From: Talaromyces rugulosus
Lineage: Eukaryota; Ascomycota; Eurotiomycetes; Eurotiales; Trichocomaceae
DNA length: 64,000 nt
Assembly (NCBI RefSeq): GCF_013368755.1
Contig: NC_049563.1
Location: 2,046,001-2,110,000 of the forward strand
Direction: 5' to 3'
Shown: in pieces, positions 10,165-20,181 of the stretch
Numbering within the stretch: the stretch's first letter is position 1
Layout: the number at the start of each line of letters is the position of its first letter
Translations under genes and position numbers: made by a program
The notes under the pieces: generated by a model
Told to the model about the DNA's origin: nothing
The model's database searches: none
What the model saw: only the letters and a program-made list of their open reading frames with translations

Positions 10165-10731
10165 GATAAGAGATAGACTTTAAAATTGGTAATCATATTT
10201 ATATTAGTAATAAAGAATAGGATATAGAATAACCAGGCAGAAAGCTAGGCTATTAGTCTAAAAAGCTATATAAAATATTACATAAGATAGAATATACTTT
10301 TGAATTAGATTTATTGTAAAGCATACAAGTGCACCGTATCTTTTCTCTAAATAAGCTCCATTGCGCCACTTTAACCGAGCCTCTCACTAGTCAACTGAAA
10401 AAGGAATATCCTAAGCTCTAGATTAACAGAAATTCAGAATAGGAAATCAACAGAATTCTAGACTCCTGAATGCGTTAAAAGAAGCTATATTATTAAGTAA
10501 ACTGGTTAGGCAGAGATCTAGATCTAGTATAGTATCTAGTAGAGTACTTTTTAAATACTCTACTAATACTGAAATTATTCTATAATGCTAATCTTAAGAA
10601 GCTAGGTCTATTATACTAGTTGGATATGTAGATGAAAGCTATAGAAAAAGATTGATTTGTTGAAGAGTATATAGATAATAATAGACTAGTAATTAACACT
10701 TGAGGGTAAGTATTTCTAAAAAAAAAGGTGA
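10165..10731 (+). pseudogene. Continuation of RIP-degraded element Y: integrase C-terminus and chromodomain
   Basis: This resumes element Y after the Z insertion. At 10443-10563 a chromodomain relic reads EINRILDS, then KKLYY, VNWLGRDLDL and YLVEYF between stop codons, closely matching the intact chromodomain of W at the left edge of the window. The 3' end (GTG ATG TGA) runs into the LTR just as in W. Confidence 0.75.
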
Positions 10732-11005
10732 TGTGATAGCTGAGCCTGAGGTTATTCCTAAGGGTAGAAGTAGTCTTATAGCCAGATGGGAGGCCTTAGA
10801 CAGAAAGGGTATTAACCCTAACCTGCGGTGCCAGATCTGGGGATAGCCTCATCCTGGGGCCATAAAGGGTCAAGCTAATTACCTAAGCACACAAGATAAA
10901 ACCTTTCCGCAGGTCCTGGTAGTTAGATTCCTTTCCCATGCTTGTTGTTTTAGAGAATCGCACCCCTAGATAGGAATCGAATATCTTTGGAAAAGGCACG
11001 TCACA
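10732..11005 (+). repeat. 3' LTR of element Y (RIP-affected)
   Basis: 274 bp from TGTGAT to GTCACA. It aligns along its whole length, in inverted orientation, with 11965-12238. This copy carries more T/A (GAGGTTATTCCTAAGG here, GAGGCTATCCCCAAGG there), consistent with RIP on this copy. It is followed directly by minus-strand gag sequence of element X. Confidence 0.8.
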
Positions 11006-11964
11006 TGAAACTTCAAATCTCTTATTACTAGACAACAGAGTTTTATCTTTGTATTGATCATATAGTTCTTGTCTATATAAATTGTTCTTAGATACTTGAA
11101 GAATGAAGATATCACCAACATCTTAATAATATTGTACTGAGTCCTTTCGGAATCATGGGAGTAAGTGGTTGGCCACTTCTCCCTTACACATCCCCTTCAC
11201 GTACGCCATATAGGCCAGGGCTGTTAGGTAATAGTCAGCATTGGCTTCCAACTTGTTCTTAACATTAATCTCCTATAATTCATACTTGGGATCAATTTCA
11301 TCCGATAGCAGCTAGCCATCTAGCAGCTTAGTAGTCTTCTTCTTATAGTCTCCTCTGGTTAGAGAGATATTGGCAATTGCGGTATCACGCTCCATGATCA
11401 GTTTAGATATAGTCTAGTGATGGTTGGCTAGGTTACTCTTAAGATTCTGAATCTTTTCTTTTATAGAGTTAATTTCCTCTGTGTCATTATTACTAAACTC
11501 AGCGAGAGCCTCTTCTAGTCGTTTCTCCTGCATAGAGAGGTGTTGGAATAAACCTTTAAATAAGTCTCCAAGGTCGCTTCTATAAAGCTCAAGGAATTTA
11601 TCCTTATTGAGTGGTCCTTTAGAAATATTTCTAAGCTTTAATTCTTTGAGATTAATAGTCAAGTGGTGACTAGGCTCTCCTATATTGTTGTTGCTGGCGT
11701 TCTCACTATACTAACATCTATCAGCGGTACTTGGTCTTGCTATTATACTAGCTTATAAGATTTCTAGGTTTTGAATAAAGGTAAATGAAGATTTAGGGTT
11801 AGAGCGCTGATAAAGCGTTTATTGTAGTTGTATGGACTGTGCTGAATATAAAGAGGTTAAGATAAAGAAAAGTCTATCTCTAATCAGAGTGCTGACTATA
11901 GCTAAATACTAGCTGTGCTAGTTGTGAAAAAGACAAAGATAAAGTGTAGTGATGCTTGTTGTAA
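11006..11964 (-). pseudogene. 5' leader and truncated gag of element X
   Basis: Minus-strand start of a W/Y-family element whose 5' LTR is 11965-12238. An open piece at 11662-11414 encodes an 82-residue gag N-terminus with a heptad-like, Lys/Glu-rich segment (MQEKRLEEALAEF). Further reading gives NKLEANADYYLTALAYMAYVKG, typical of fungal gypsy capsid, split by stops. Gag breaks off at 11006, where the LTR of Y begins. The last stretch (11006-11085) is the reverse complement of the gag sequence at 648-720, so X and Y are close relatives in opposite orientation. The 3' part of X should lie left of the window. Confidence 0.75.
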
Positions 11965-12238
11965 TGTGATATGCTTTTTCCAAAGATATTTAATTCCTAT
12001 CTAGGGGTGTGATTCTCTAAAACAACAAGTATAGGAAAGGAATCTAACTACTAGGATCTGTGGGAAGGTTTTATCTTATGTGCTTAGGTAACCAGCTTGA
12101 CCCCTTATGGCCCCAAGGTGAGGCTATCCCCAGATCTGGCACCACGGGTTAGGGTTGATGCCCTTCCTGCCTGAGGCCTCCCATCTGGCCACGAGGCCGC
12201 TCCTACCCTTGGGGATAGCCTCAGGCTCAGCCGTCACA
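11965..12238 (-). repeat. 5' LTR of element X
   Basis: 274 bp; the element strand begins TGTGACGGCTGAGCC and ends at the ATCACA that starts at 11965 on the plus strand. Same length as the Y LTR and in inverted orientation to it, but it has kept many CpG and CpA sites that are TpG or TpA in Y. Confidence 0.8.
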
Positions 12239-12773
12239 TAATTTAAAATTTAAAATTGTTTTATATATGTATATATATAAATTAATACATCAATTTTTAA
12301 GTTATAAGATTTATTATTTATTAAAATTACTACTGTATTGCTGTATTTTATTAATACAGTCGTATTTTACTTTAATATAACTTTTTAAAATCTAATTTCT
12401 AAGAAAATTAGTTAATTAGACTAGTTTTTATATAATGTTAATTTTTGAGTTATAGTTATCTAATAAAAATTGTGATATTTTAATCTGAAAAATGGCCATT
12501 TTGTATGGGATTACAGGTGGCCGGGCACGCTTATGTGGCCGACGGGGGTTATAAAATACGTTAAATCAGCAATATATCATTAGTGTAACGGTTTTGATAC
12601 CACCTTTCAGTTGTACGACCATTACCAAGTCACCCAACGTTGCAGCAACGTTGCTGAACGGGACCCCCTTTCCCTCCCAAAACCGGTATGGACGGATCAA
12701 TTGTTGTCAATTCACATGATATACATATATTACGGTTAGAAAGTAAGCAATAAGCCCAATAGCTAAGTCCCGA
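12239..12773. other. AT-rich relic DNA beside the retroelement nest
   Basis: No gene seen. 12239-12500 is extremely AT-rich (TATATATGTATATATATAAA and similar) and looks like RIP-eroded repeat. Composition returns to normal after about 12510. No LTR boundary or frame could be traced. Confidence 0.5.
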
Positions 12774-12911
12774 GGAACTTTGTATGACATTTCAACTTTG
12801 ACACTGAGTTTGGTTGCTTGAAGCCATGTTGCTTGCAGACAGGGAACTTTGTGTGGGACTTTAAATTTAACACGGAGTTTGGGTGCTTGAGGCCATGTTT
12901 CTTGTAGACAG
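12774..12911. repeat. Two-copy 69-bp tandem duplication
   Basis: Units 12774-12842 and 12843-12911 both start GGAACTTTGT and end AGACAG. They share GAGTTTG, TGCTTGA and GCCATGTT at the same offsets but differ at roughly a dozen positions. No coding sense seen; an old duplication. Confidence 0.7.
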
Positions 12912-12990
12912 CGGTCATAGTCAACACATCCTCGTGCCCCTATATCAGGATAGGATTTTAATCAGTAATGAGCTCGTGTCTTCAACAACT

Positions 12991-13089
12991 GGTCGATTAA
13001 CTCAGTTGGTTAGAGTGTGGTGCTAATAGAACATCCTATGAAGGATGTAAGACACGCCAAAGTCATGGGTTCGACCCCCATATTGACCA
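12991..13089 (+). tRNA. tRNA-Ile (anticodon AAU) with a 25-nt intron
   Basis: All arms pair. The acceptor stem is GGTCGAT with ATTGACC plus discriminator A. The D stem is ACTC/GAGT, the anticodon stem TGGTG/CGCCA with loop CTAATAA, and the T stem ATGGG/CCCAT with loop TTCGACC. The anticodon AAT reads isoleucine AUU/AUC codons after A34-to-inosine editing. A 25-bp intron lies one base 3' of the anticodon, after CTAATA (about 13028-13052), the canonical nuclear tRNA intron position. A Pol III terminator T-run follows at about 13096. CCA is not encoded. Confidence 0.95.
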
Positions 13090-13800
13090 GATTACTTTTT
13101 TGTGGACGTTGGTTCCATTTTTTTCACCTAAATAGGCCATTTCAAGGCGGGGTTCGTTGGATCACGGTGGTAAGTAACGTACACCGTGCTAAAAATATTG
13201 ATCATCGGAAGCACTTTAATGTCATGATACTATTTTGCCCAGAAATTAAAGTACGCGAGCCCCATGAAAAAAAATTCTCCCATCTAGAGTGTGTAAATCG
13301 AATTTCCGGCGGGGCCGGAATCCGGGACCCGGATTCCGGATCTTGGTTATATAAGCATCTTTAACCACCAATTAAAGCCCCATTGAATTACTGATTAATT
13401 CTACTGGATTTGTCGTTTAATCAATTGATATATTAATAATTTTTTATGCATTCTGTTAGAGACTTTGATCACGTAAAGAAGTAATTTCATATAAATATGG
13501 GCAAATTCTGCCATCGCCTTTGTATCCGACGGATCGCTTCCATTTTTTCGCGAAAGTACAAACAATCTCCCTGACAATATAACAATAATAATTTCGAAAG
13601 ACGTTCGCGAGCTTTGAGGATCGTCCTATTTGGGAAGTCGGATGATAGCCATAACACCTGCCCCCTTTGCCCCGGTAGTCTTTGCGGAGGGTCAACGAAG
13701 CTATGCCTTTAACTAGGATACTGGAACTTGATAACAGCAACAATAGCTTGACGACTTTAGAAGTAATGAATAAACGCATCGAACTAGGCCTGAAACAGAG
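13090..13800. other. Intergenic region between tRNA-Ile and the ammonium transporter
   Basis: No gene recognised. Contains the Pol III terminator just after the tRNA and a perfect inverted repeat at 13315-13339. Open frames on both strands are short and look random. Confidence 0.5.
13315..13339. repeat. Perfect 12-bp inverted repeat with a single-base centre
   Basis: CCGGAATCCGGG is followed by A and then CCCGGATTCCGG, a GC-rich palindrome in otherwise AT-rich DNA. It could be a protein site, a terminator-like hairpin or a transposon relic; function unknown. Confidence 0.6.
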
Positions 13801-13817
13801 ATTATTTCCTCAGGGTT

Positions 13818-13908
13818 CTTATCACGATAAGGATGATCCCAGTCTCGCCATTCGGTTTGCATCGCTGCTTATCTATCCCTCGATTGGCTTGGCTGCGCAA
13901 TTCTTATC
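13818..13908. promoter_or_regulatory. Cluster of GATA sites upstream of the ammonium transporter
   Basis: Four sites lie within 91 bp: CTTATC at 13818, GATAAG at 13826 (the first two form a perfect CTTATC-AC-GATAAG palindrome), CTTATC at 13868 and CTTATC at 13903. Fungal nitrogen regulators of the AreA/NIT2 GATA family bind HGATAR, and ammonium transporters of the MEP family are known targets. They sit about 230-320 bp upstream of the start codon. Nitrogen derepression is therefore likely; this is inference from motif and gene type. Confidence 0.6.
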
Positions 13909-14139
13909 AAGCCAAGAACGACTGTTGACAGCGCCGGCCACATGGCTTGGTTTTGCATGACTGTCATTGGACCTGGGGGAGGCCTCCAAGGTGTCAAAGC
14001 TTCAACAGAGGAGGTGGATATATGGATTTAATGTCGAGCTCCCCATGCCTTCTGGCAGAGTTGCTGTTGTCCGGTGGTTTGAGGGACACAAACTGCGTTC
14101 AAGATCATATAAAGAAGTACGTGGAAAGTATTGAATACC

Positions 14140-15762
14140 ATGGCGAGTATTGTAGGTGAATACCGGGAGTCTTCCGTTCATATCATTGCTAACACGAGTA
14201 GCCCGAGTACAACCCGTCATCGCCAAATGGAGGGAATCCGTTAGAAGTTGACGTCAATGCCCAATTTTCTGGCTTCGAGTTCAACTACACATATATCGTC
14301 TTTTGCGGCTTCATTGTTTGGTTGATTATTCCCGGCATCGGACTGCTCTATGGAGGCCTGGCACGCAGAAAATCGGCATTGGCCCTTCTTTTCCAGTCTC
14401 TGATGGTCGTGGCAGTGTAAGGAAATTAACAAAACGGATAGTTATATATAGTCTGTCTAACATGTAAGGCCTAGGACTACTTTCCAGTGGATTTTTTGGG
14501 GTTATTCACTGGCTTTCAATCGAGAAGGCAATCCGTTTATCGGCAGCCTCAAGTCTTTTGGCATGATGAATGTCGTCGCTGCTCCTTCGCCTAGCTCTGC
14601 TGTGCTTCCAGAAATTGTGTATTGCCTCTACCAACTGCTTTTCTGCGCCTGCACGGTCCGCATTCCCTATCCATTGCCCGCATTTCGTATCCAGGCTAAC
14701 GACGATCTAGGTCATGATTGTAGTTGGTGGTGCTTTTGAGCGAGGGAATATTGTTCCGTCTCTGATATTCAGTTTCTGGTGGGCAACAATTGTCTACTGC
14801 CCAATTGCCTGCTGGACGTGGAACAGTAATGGGTGGCTCTATAACCTACCAGCCTTGGACTTTGCTGGCGGAGGCCCTGTCCACATTTCGTCGGGCTGGG
14901 CGGCTTTGGCGTATGCCTTTGTGCTTGGGAAGCGGAAGCATTCAGGCGAGCCGACACATAGGAAGCCACATAACACGACTTTGGTCTTCTTGGGCACGGT
15001 TCTGATCTGGTTTGGATGGTTTGGGTTCAATGTGAGTTTTACAAACAAGGATTGTAATTGCACGCTAACTTGTTTTCTCAGGGAGGCTCTGCTTTGAATG
15101 TATCAGTCCGAGCCATGATGGCCGCCTTCAACACCAATACTGCTGCATGCACGGGTGTCCTTGGTTGGGTTCTTGTTGACTATGTGCGATACAAGGGCAA
15201 ATTCTCGGTGGTGGGAGCGTGCGAAGGCGCAATTGCTGGTCTGGTTGGCATCACTCCTGCGGCAGGCTATGTCTCTGTTTGGTTGGCTGCCGTGATCGGT
15301 TTTCTTACCTCTGTTGTTTGCTCTTCTCTTCAAAACATGAACGAATGGATGGGCATCGACGACGGCATGGAGGTCTTCAAACTTCACGGCATTGGTGGAA
15401 TTTGCGGCGCCTTTCTGACGGGCCTCTTTGCAACATCGTCAATCTCAGCCCTGGACGGCAGCTCCATCTACCCTGGCGCGATTGATGGGAATGGCAAACA
15501 GGTGTACTTGCAGTTAGCAGAGATTGCTGCCATTTCTGGCTATTCATTCACAGTTTCGTGCATTCTTCTCTACATTATCAAATTTATTCCCGGGATGAAG
15601 CTTCGCGTGGCCGAAGACGCGGAAATAGCTGGGTTGGATAGGGCACAGTTTGTCGATGAGCAAATTGGAGACTGGAGTATGTTTGATAGCTACAACGGGG
15701 TGACGTACAATCATAGCTCGCCCGGGGTGGTTGAGAAATCCGCAGAAACGAAGACGGCATGA
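14140..15762 (+). CDS. Ammonium transporter, MEP/AMT family
   Basis: Encodes a 469-residue plasma-membrane ammonium transporter. Exons are 14140-14151, 14202-14416, 14475-14655, 14711-15031 and 15082-15762; the four introns (50-58 bp) have CTAAC branch sites, and the third uses a weak GTCCGC donor. Family signatures include YTYIVFCGFIVW, GIGLLYGGLARRKSAL, FAGGGPVHISSG and EVFKLHGIGGICGAFLTG, the last with the conserved pore histidine. About 11 membrane spans are expected. The cytosolic tail ends in an acidic and polar segment. The sequence closely follows Aspergillus MeaA/MepA proteins as I know them, but which paralogue it is cannot be decided. The very short first exon (four codons) is supported by a clean splice to PEYNPSSPNGGNP. 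GATA sites upstream suggest nitrogen control. Confidence 0.93.
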
Positions 15763-16700
15763 ATCGGGTCTCCGGATTTTGTCTCCTAGTCGAAGACTTA
15801 CTTAGCTTTATTGGGTTTAGGCGTGTTAGCTTATGTAGTGTGCGCTTTTCTTTACTCCATACGACAGTAGGGACTGTTGGATAATAAGGACTGACCAAAG
15901 TACCGAAGGCTTTTTGGTTAGTAGTTAACATGCTGAGAGGAACTGGTTTGGGCTATCTATCTCATACATGTATTCTCAAGATGGTCGGATTTGACAGCGT
16001 TCGCTACGCCAAGTTGAATTGAACACATTAATATTGAACTACCTGAACCGTGTGCTGCCTTTATTTTACCTTCTAGATTTGAGATCATCATCCACGGACG
16101 CTAGAGACGTGTCCTTTGTATTCAATATTACTGTGACATTGATGAAGCATGCTATATACTAATAAATTGATAACCTTCAAATGGTGTGATATATGATGTT
16201 GCGCTACTTTTGAATTTTAGATTAGACTAATGATAGTGGTAATATTGACATGTGTCGACTGACACTGGGTTCGTCCATTAATTGAGCGCATCATGCCAGT
16301 CCATTTTACAATGTTGACCTGAGGCAGAATAATGAATCTGCCGGGAATTCCCACCCTGAAAGGCGGCCGAGCAAACGGGTATTTAAGCACCTTCTCCCAC
16401 CACCGATTATGATGGGGTTTTTACTCTTGATAAAGAGCCGATAAAAGGTCACACATTAGGAAGGCGGAGGCTCTAAATATCTAGAGATATGAGGAGCATC
16501 TCTAGCTGTACCGACACAACATCTGCGGCGACCTGCGAGCGACATGAGGCATGGGGGTGTGCTGTAATCTAGAGATTACACTCGCGACAAGTAAGTTTCA
16601 AAACACACTGTTTTGGAAATAAGCCACTGATCAAAGGCACAGCCTCCTAGACATTTGCGGCGATCCAACAGAATATGGAATTTATCTCCATAATTTGTGT
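15763..16700. other. Intergenic region after the ammonium transporter
   Basis: No gene recognised. Moderately AT-rich, with a short inverted repeat near 16476-16495 (AAATATCTAGAGATAT). Probably 3' UTR plus spacer. Confidence 0.4.
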
Positions 16701-16727
16701 GGGGGGGGGGGGGGGGGGGGGGGGGGG
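16701..16727. repeat. 27-bp poly-G tract
   Basis: An uninterrupted run of 27 G on the plus strand. Such tracts are prone to length error in replication and sequencing, so the count may be wrong. It lies at the left edge of a decayed gene block. Confidence 0.85.
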
Positions 16728-16859
16728 AAACAACCCAGACAACTTCTACCTCTACGTTGGCTAGAGTACTCAAATGAAACAACGACTAGTGAACCACAAT
16801 GAGCCAGATTACAGACGCAAGCATCCAGGTCTACATTACTTCGTTTGGGATCTTGGATC

Positions 16860-19288
16860 CATAGATAAGGGGTACGAGACGGAGGAAAAATTTGTCTTCC
16901 CATCTGCTTTTGAAAAAAAGGTGGATGCCTCTTATTGAATCTCCTGGAGATGTCGTGTTGTTTGATTTTACAAACACTTACGAAGATCGCCCTTGAGTCT
17001 TACCTCCCAGCGGGAACTGTCGCACCTAACGCTGGAATGCATCTAAATGTCGCCCTACCTCTTCGTCAGAGCGCTAGAGGAAATGCCAAGGTTGATCCTC
17101 GTCATGAGAATCTTTACCATTCGAATGATCCTTTAGTGCAAACGTACCATGCGAGTCTACGGAGGTAATTCTACACCTAAAGAATTCGGCCAATTCTCTA
17201 CTTCGGGACTACTACGCTAGAACTGTACGTAACAGTCAGACCAAGAGAAACGCTACCATTCGCTCAAGAACGGCGGAAAAAGCTCTAAATGGAATGGATG
17301 TTATTGTGCGACGGCAATCATTTGTGATTTCTTACTTCATCTTCTTATCCCCTAGAAAGAGATCAAACTTAAAGAGGGGTTTTCTGTACATGTACGGTGT
17401 CACCTACATAGTGGTATACATCCACATCGGCATGCGTTGAAAAGCCTCGACAATGATCCTGCTGCTCGTCTTGGGATAAATGTTCAAGGGACAGACGCAT
17501 CTGGTCACGATTTTACCATTTGGTTGTCAACGAAAGGAGAAAAGGAAGTTTAGGGAATGAACACGTTCGTGGATATTCTAGGCCTCGATGAGACTGTCCC
17601 GACGCTACCTCGACAGTGGCTGCCTCTCCCTAACGCAGGAGGAATTAGCAAAGGGCTTCCCGGAAAGAATTACTACACCCCCGATGATCCTCAGGAGAGA
17701 GAAGATGCCATAAATTCCGTTACCGACCAGGGTTCTATCATCCCAAACAATGGTATGATCTGGATATAAGAAATGGAATGATGAACCAGGGCTAACTTAA
17801 TACAGACACGAAAGAACCTCCCCTCGCATGCCGTGAACAATCTCCGAAAGATATAAAACAGCTACTCATATCCTTCGAATGAGCTCCTCAAAAACCATTA
17901 GTTATCCAAACAAAGTACGGAAAGTGTGACTGCGACAGTCCCGACAACTTGGATCCAATGTGAAAGAAAAATACCGGGAAATATGTTGTCAAATTGAGAG
18001 TATGCAACCCGTGCAACACCAAACCATCATCATCCATACCAAGGGATCCTGGAACATTTGCTCGTGTTTGTTTATCATCTACAGCTCTACCTACAGCCTT
18101 GGGGTAGGCGCTTTGCAGAAAAACAGAATCGCTTGTTGTGGATCGCGCATTCTCTGGCTAAGTTGAGCTATGAAGAGGACTTTTATCAGAAGGTACATTC
18201 GTCGACTGTCAACAGATTTCCTAAACTTGCCGACTACCCTAGCGCACAAGAATTACAAGGCATGGCTATGAGAGCAGTCGATAAGGACCTTCCCGATCAA
18301 CCGGAGCAAGCCAAACCCACTATTATGGGGACATGAAAGGGTCGTCCTATGTACCAGGATTGTGGAGCGCTTCAAAAGCAAGAGATAAAAGACTTATTGG
18401 GACAGATGGAACAGGCATTTGGTTGATTCAACACAGCCCATGACTGGTCAGGACTTCATAACTCAAGAAAATGGTATGATTCCTGTATACAACATGGAAG
18501 GGGGAGGTGGACTGGGGCCGACTCGACGCAGGCATACAAAAATACCGGCAAAACCGAATTGATGAAATGATTACGAGAGACTCTCGCAAACCGCTAATTA
18601 TCGAATCTATGTGCAAAATATGTGGTTCCGAATATATGGACCGAGATCCGAAGTGGCATAGAAAGATGGGGAAATATATTGCCAAAGTAGACAATGCAGG
18701 CCGTGCAACTCGCAATCACCATTGATATCGAGCTACATTAGGATATTTCTGTTGTCCTGGCAACGGTGCTATACTGAAGAGACTCAGAACGGTCTGCTCA
18801 CTCTTTCCTACACATATCTATTCTCTTCTACCCCCCTGTGGTTGGCAACCTTTCTACTTATCTCTTTTGAGATAAAAAGATGCCGAACACACGAAATAAT
18901 AAGATATCAAGATCGCAACTGAGAGTCAATGACTTCTTCATCCCCCAGGATGAAGCAGAGTGGGAACAACTTTGGAAATATGCGAAGTTAAAGTACCCAG
19001 AGATCTACAGCATCCCCGAAGGAGCAAATGGACTCTGGATCTGAGGTCAACCAGAAACAGTTTGTTACATTTCGGGCCTACTGGGCCTATCATAGTAAAC
19101 CTCAAGATGTAGAGCAGCACATGTTATTCCGCCGTTACCGGCATCCCTTGTTCAAGACGAGGCCGCCAGCGGTGACTGACTACATCGTTGTGCATTGGGC
19201 CGGCGCGTCGATCTACAGAATGCTAGCAAAGCTCGACTATTCCAAACACCAGGGGACTGAAGATATCAGTCGGCGTTTGGAGTCATAG
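16860..19288 (+). pseudogene. Decayed gene block of unknown family
   Basis: Several protein-like stretches on the plus strand are broken by stops and frame changes: about 16990-17165 (YLPAGTVAPNAGMHLN), 17370-17550 (RLGINVQGTDASGHDF), 17557-17766 (RQWLPLPNAGGISKG), 18070-18336 (LLWIAHSLAKLSYEED), 18507-18720 (a CKIC then KWHRK pattern that could be part of a metal site), 18881-19040 and 19028-19288 (AVTDYIVVHWAGASIYR). Amino-acid make-up is protein-like rather than random, but I recognise no family. It may be one long gene with many lesions or several fragments. No splice model restores one continuous frame by eye. Confidence 0.4.
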
Positions 19289-20181
19289 CCACTTTCTCTC
19301 ACTTTGACTTTGTTTTGACACATTTGAGTAAACCTTATTTGTAATCTGATCATTTTCCGTTTGTCATTTATCACTATCTTATATCTATGTACCCTCACTA
19401 ATTCCTTTGTTGCCCAATAAGTATTATTCCACTATCAAATAATTCCTCTCGTTGGCCTCTCATCCCCACCCCTCCTCAGATATTAAGCTTATCCCCCACG
19501 CCAATGAGAGCGCCCTCCGGTTCTTGACATCTGCTCAGCTCCACTGTTCCTGGTCTCAGTCCCCACACTTCTCAGGTCTGCCCTGGGGCTCAGCTCTCTT
19601 TCTACTATCTGGTCTAGCTCTCCACTTATTGCCCCGTGGGGTATCTCCTCCGGGCAACGTGCCTGCGTCATTGCGTCATTTGATAAGTCAAGGATTATCT
19701 TGTTCACTCTTCATCTCTTGATCAGGTATCGGATTGCCTTCACTCATTATGGTAAAAATGCCACTCTATTATTGATTTCTTAGTATTAGAGCCTTGGGAG
19801 TAGACAGATGCTTTCCTCCCACTGACTACCCTCTACAGTGGAAGACTCACTTTTCTACGCCTACCCAACTGATCTGGTCCTATTTCTTCACAATCCTGGT
19901 CAACGATTCTTCAACCCCGCACTTTCAGCTCCATGATAGCTTCAGTGGGTCTCATCTCGACAGCGCCTTTCAGCTCTCATTGGCCCCATCGGGCACAGTT
20001 CTTTATACAATATGGTATCCACCAATCCTAGCCCCTCGGTGAGGCCCTGGGGCTCATCTAGGGAAAGGAGGACTTGGTATTCGAACTTTGTTACTTCAGC
20101 TTCCAACTTTACCCCATCTCTAGATGCACCGCGAGCCAATTCTGTCTACAATCCAGCAATCAGCATTTGGGTTTGTCCATC
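19289..20181. other. Spacer before the SNF2 gene
   Basis: No gene recognised. Short frames on both strands carry no known motif. An upstream exon of the SNF2 gene could lie here, since a possible acceptor (TTTTCACAG) occurs at about 20253-20261. Confidence 0.35.

Noticed and set aside
13017..13364. 115-codon frame over the tRNA
   Set aside because: It overlaps a fully paired tRNA-Ile and a palindrome; not protein-like.
19780..20030. Possible copia-type primer-binding site (TATTAGAGCCTTGGGAG) and LTR
   Set aside because: Only a loose match to the known TGGTATCAGAGC site, with no flanking LTR pair or pol motifs.
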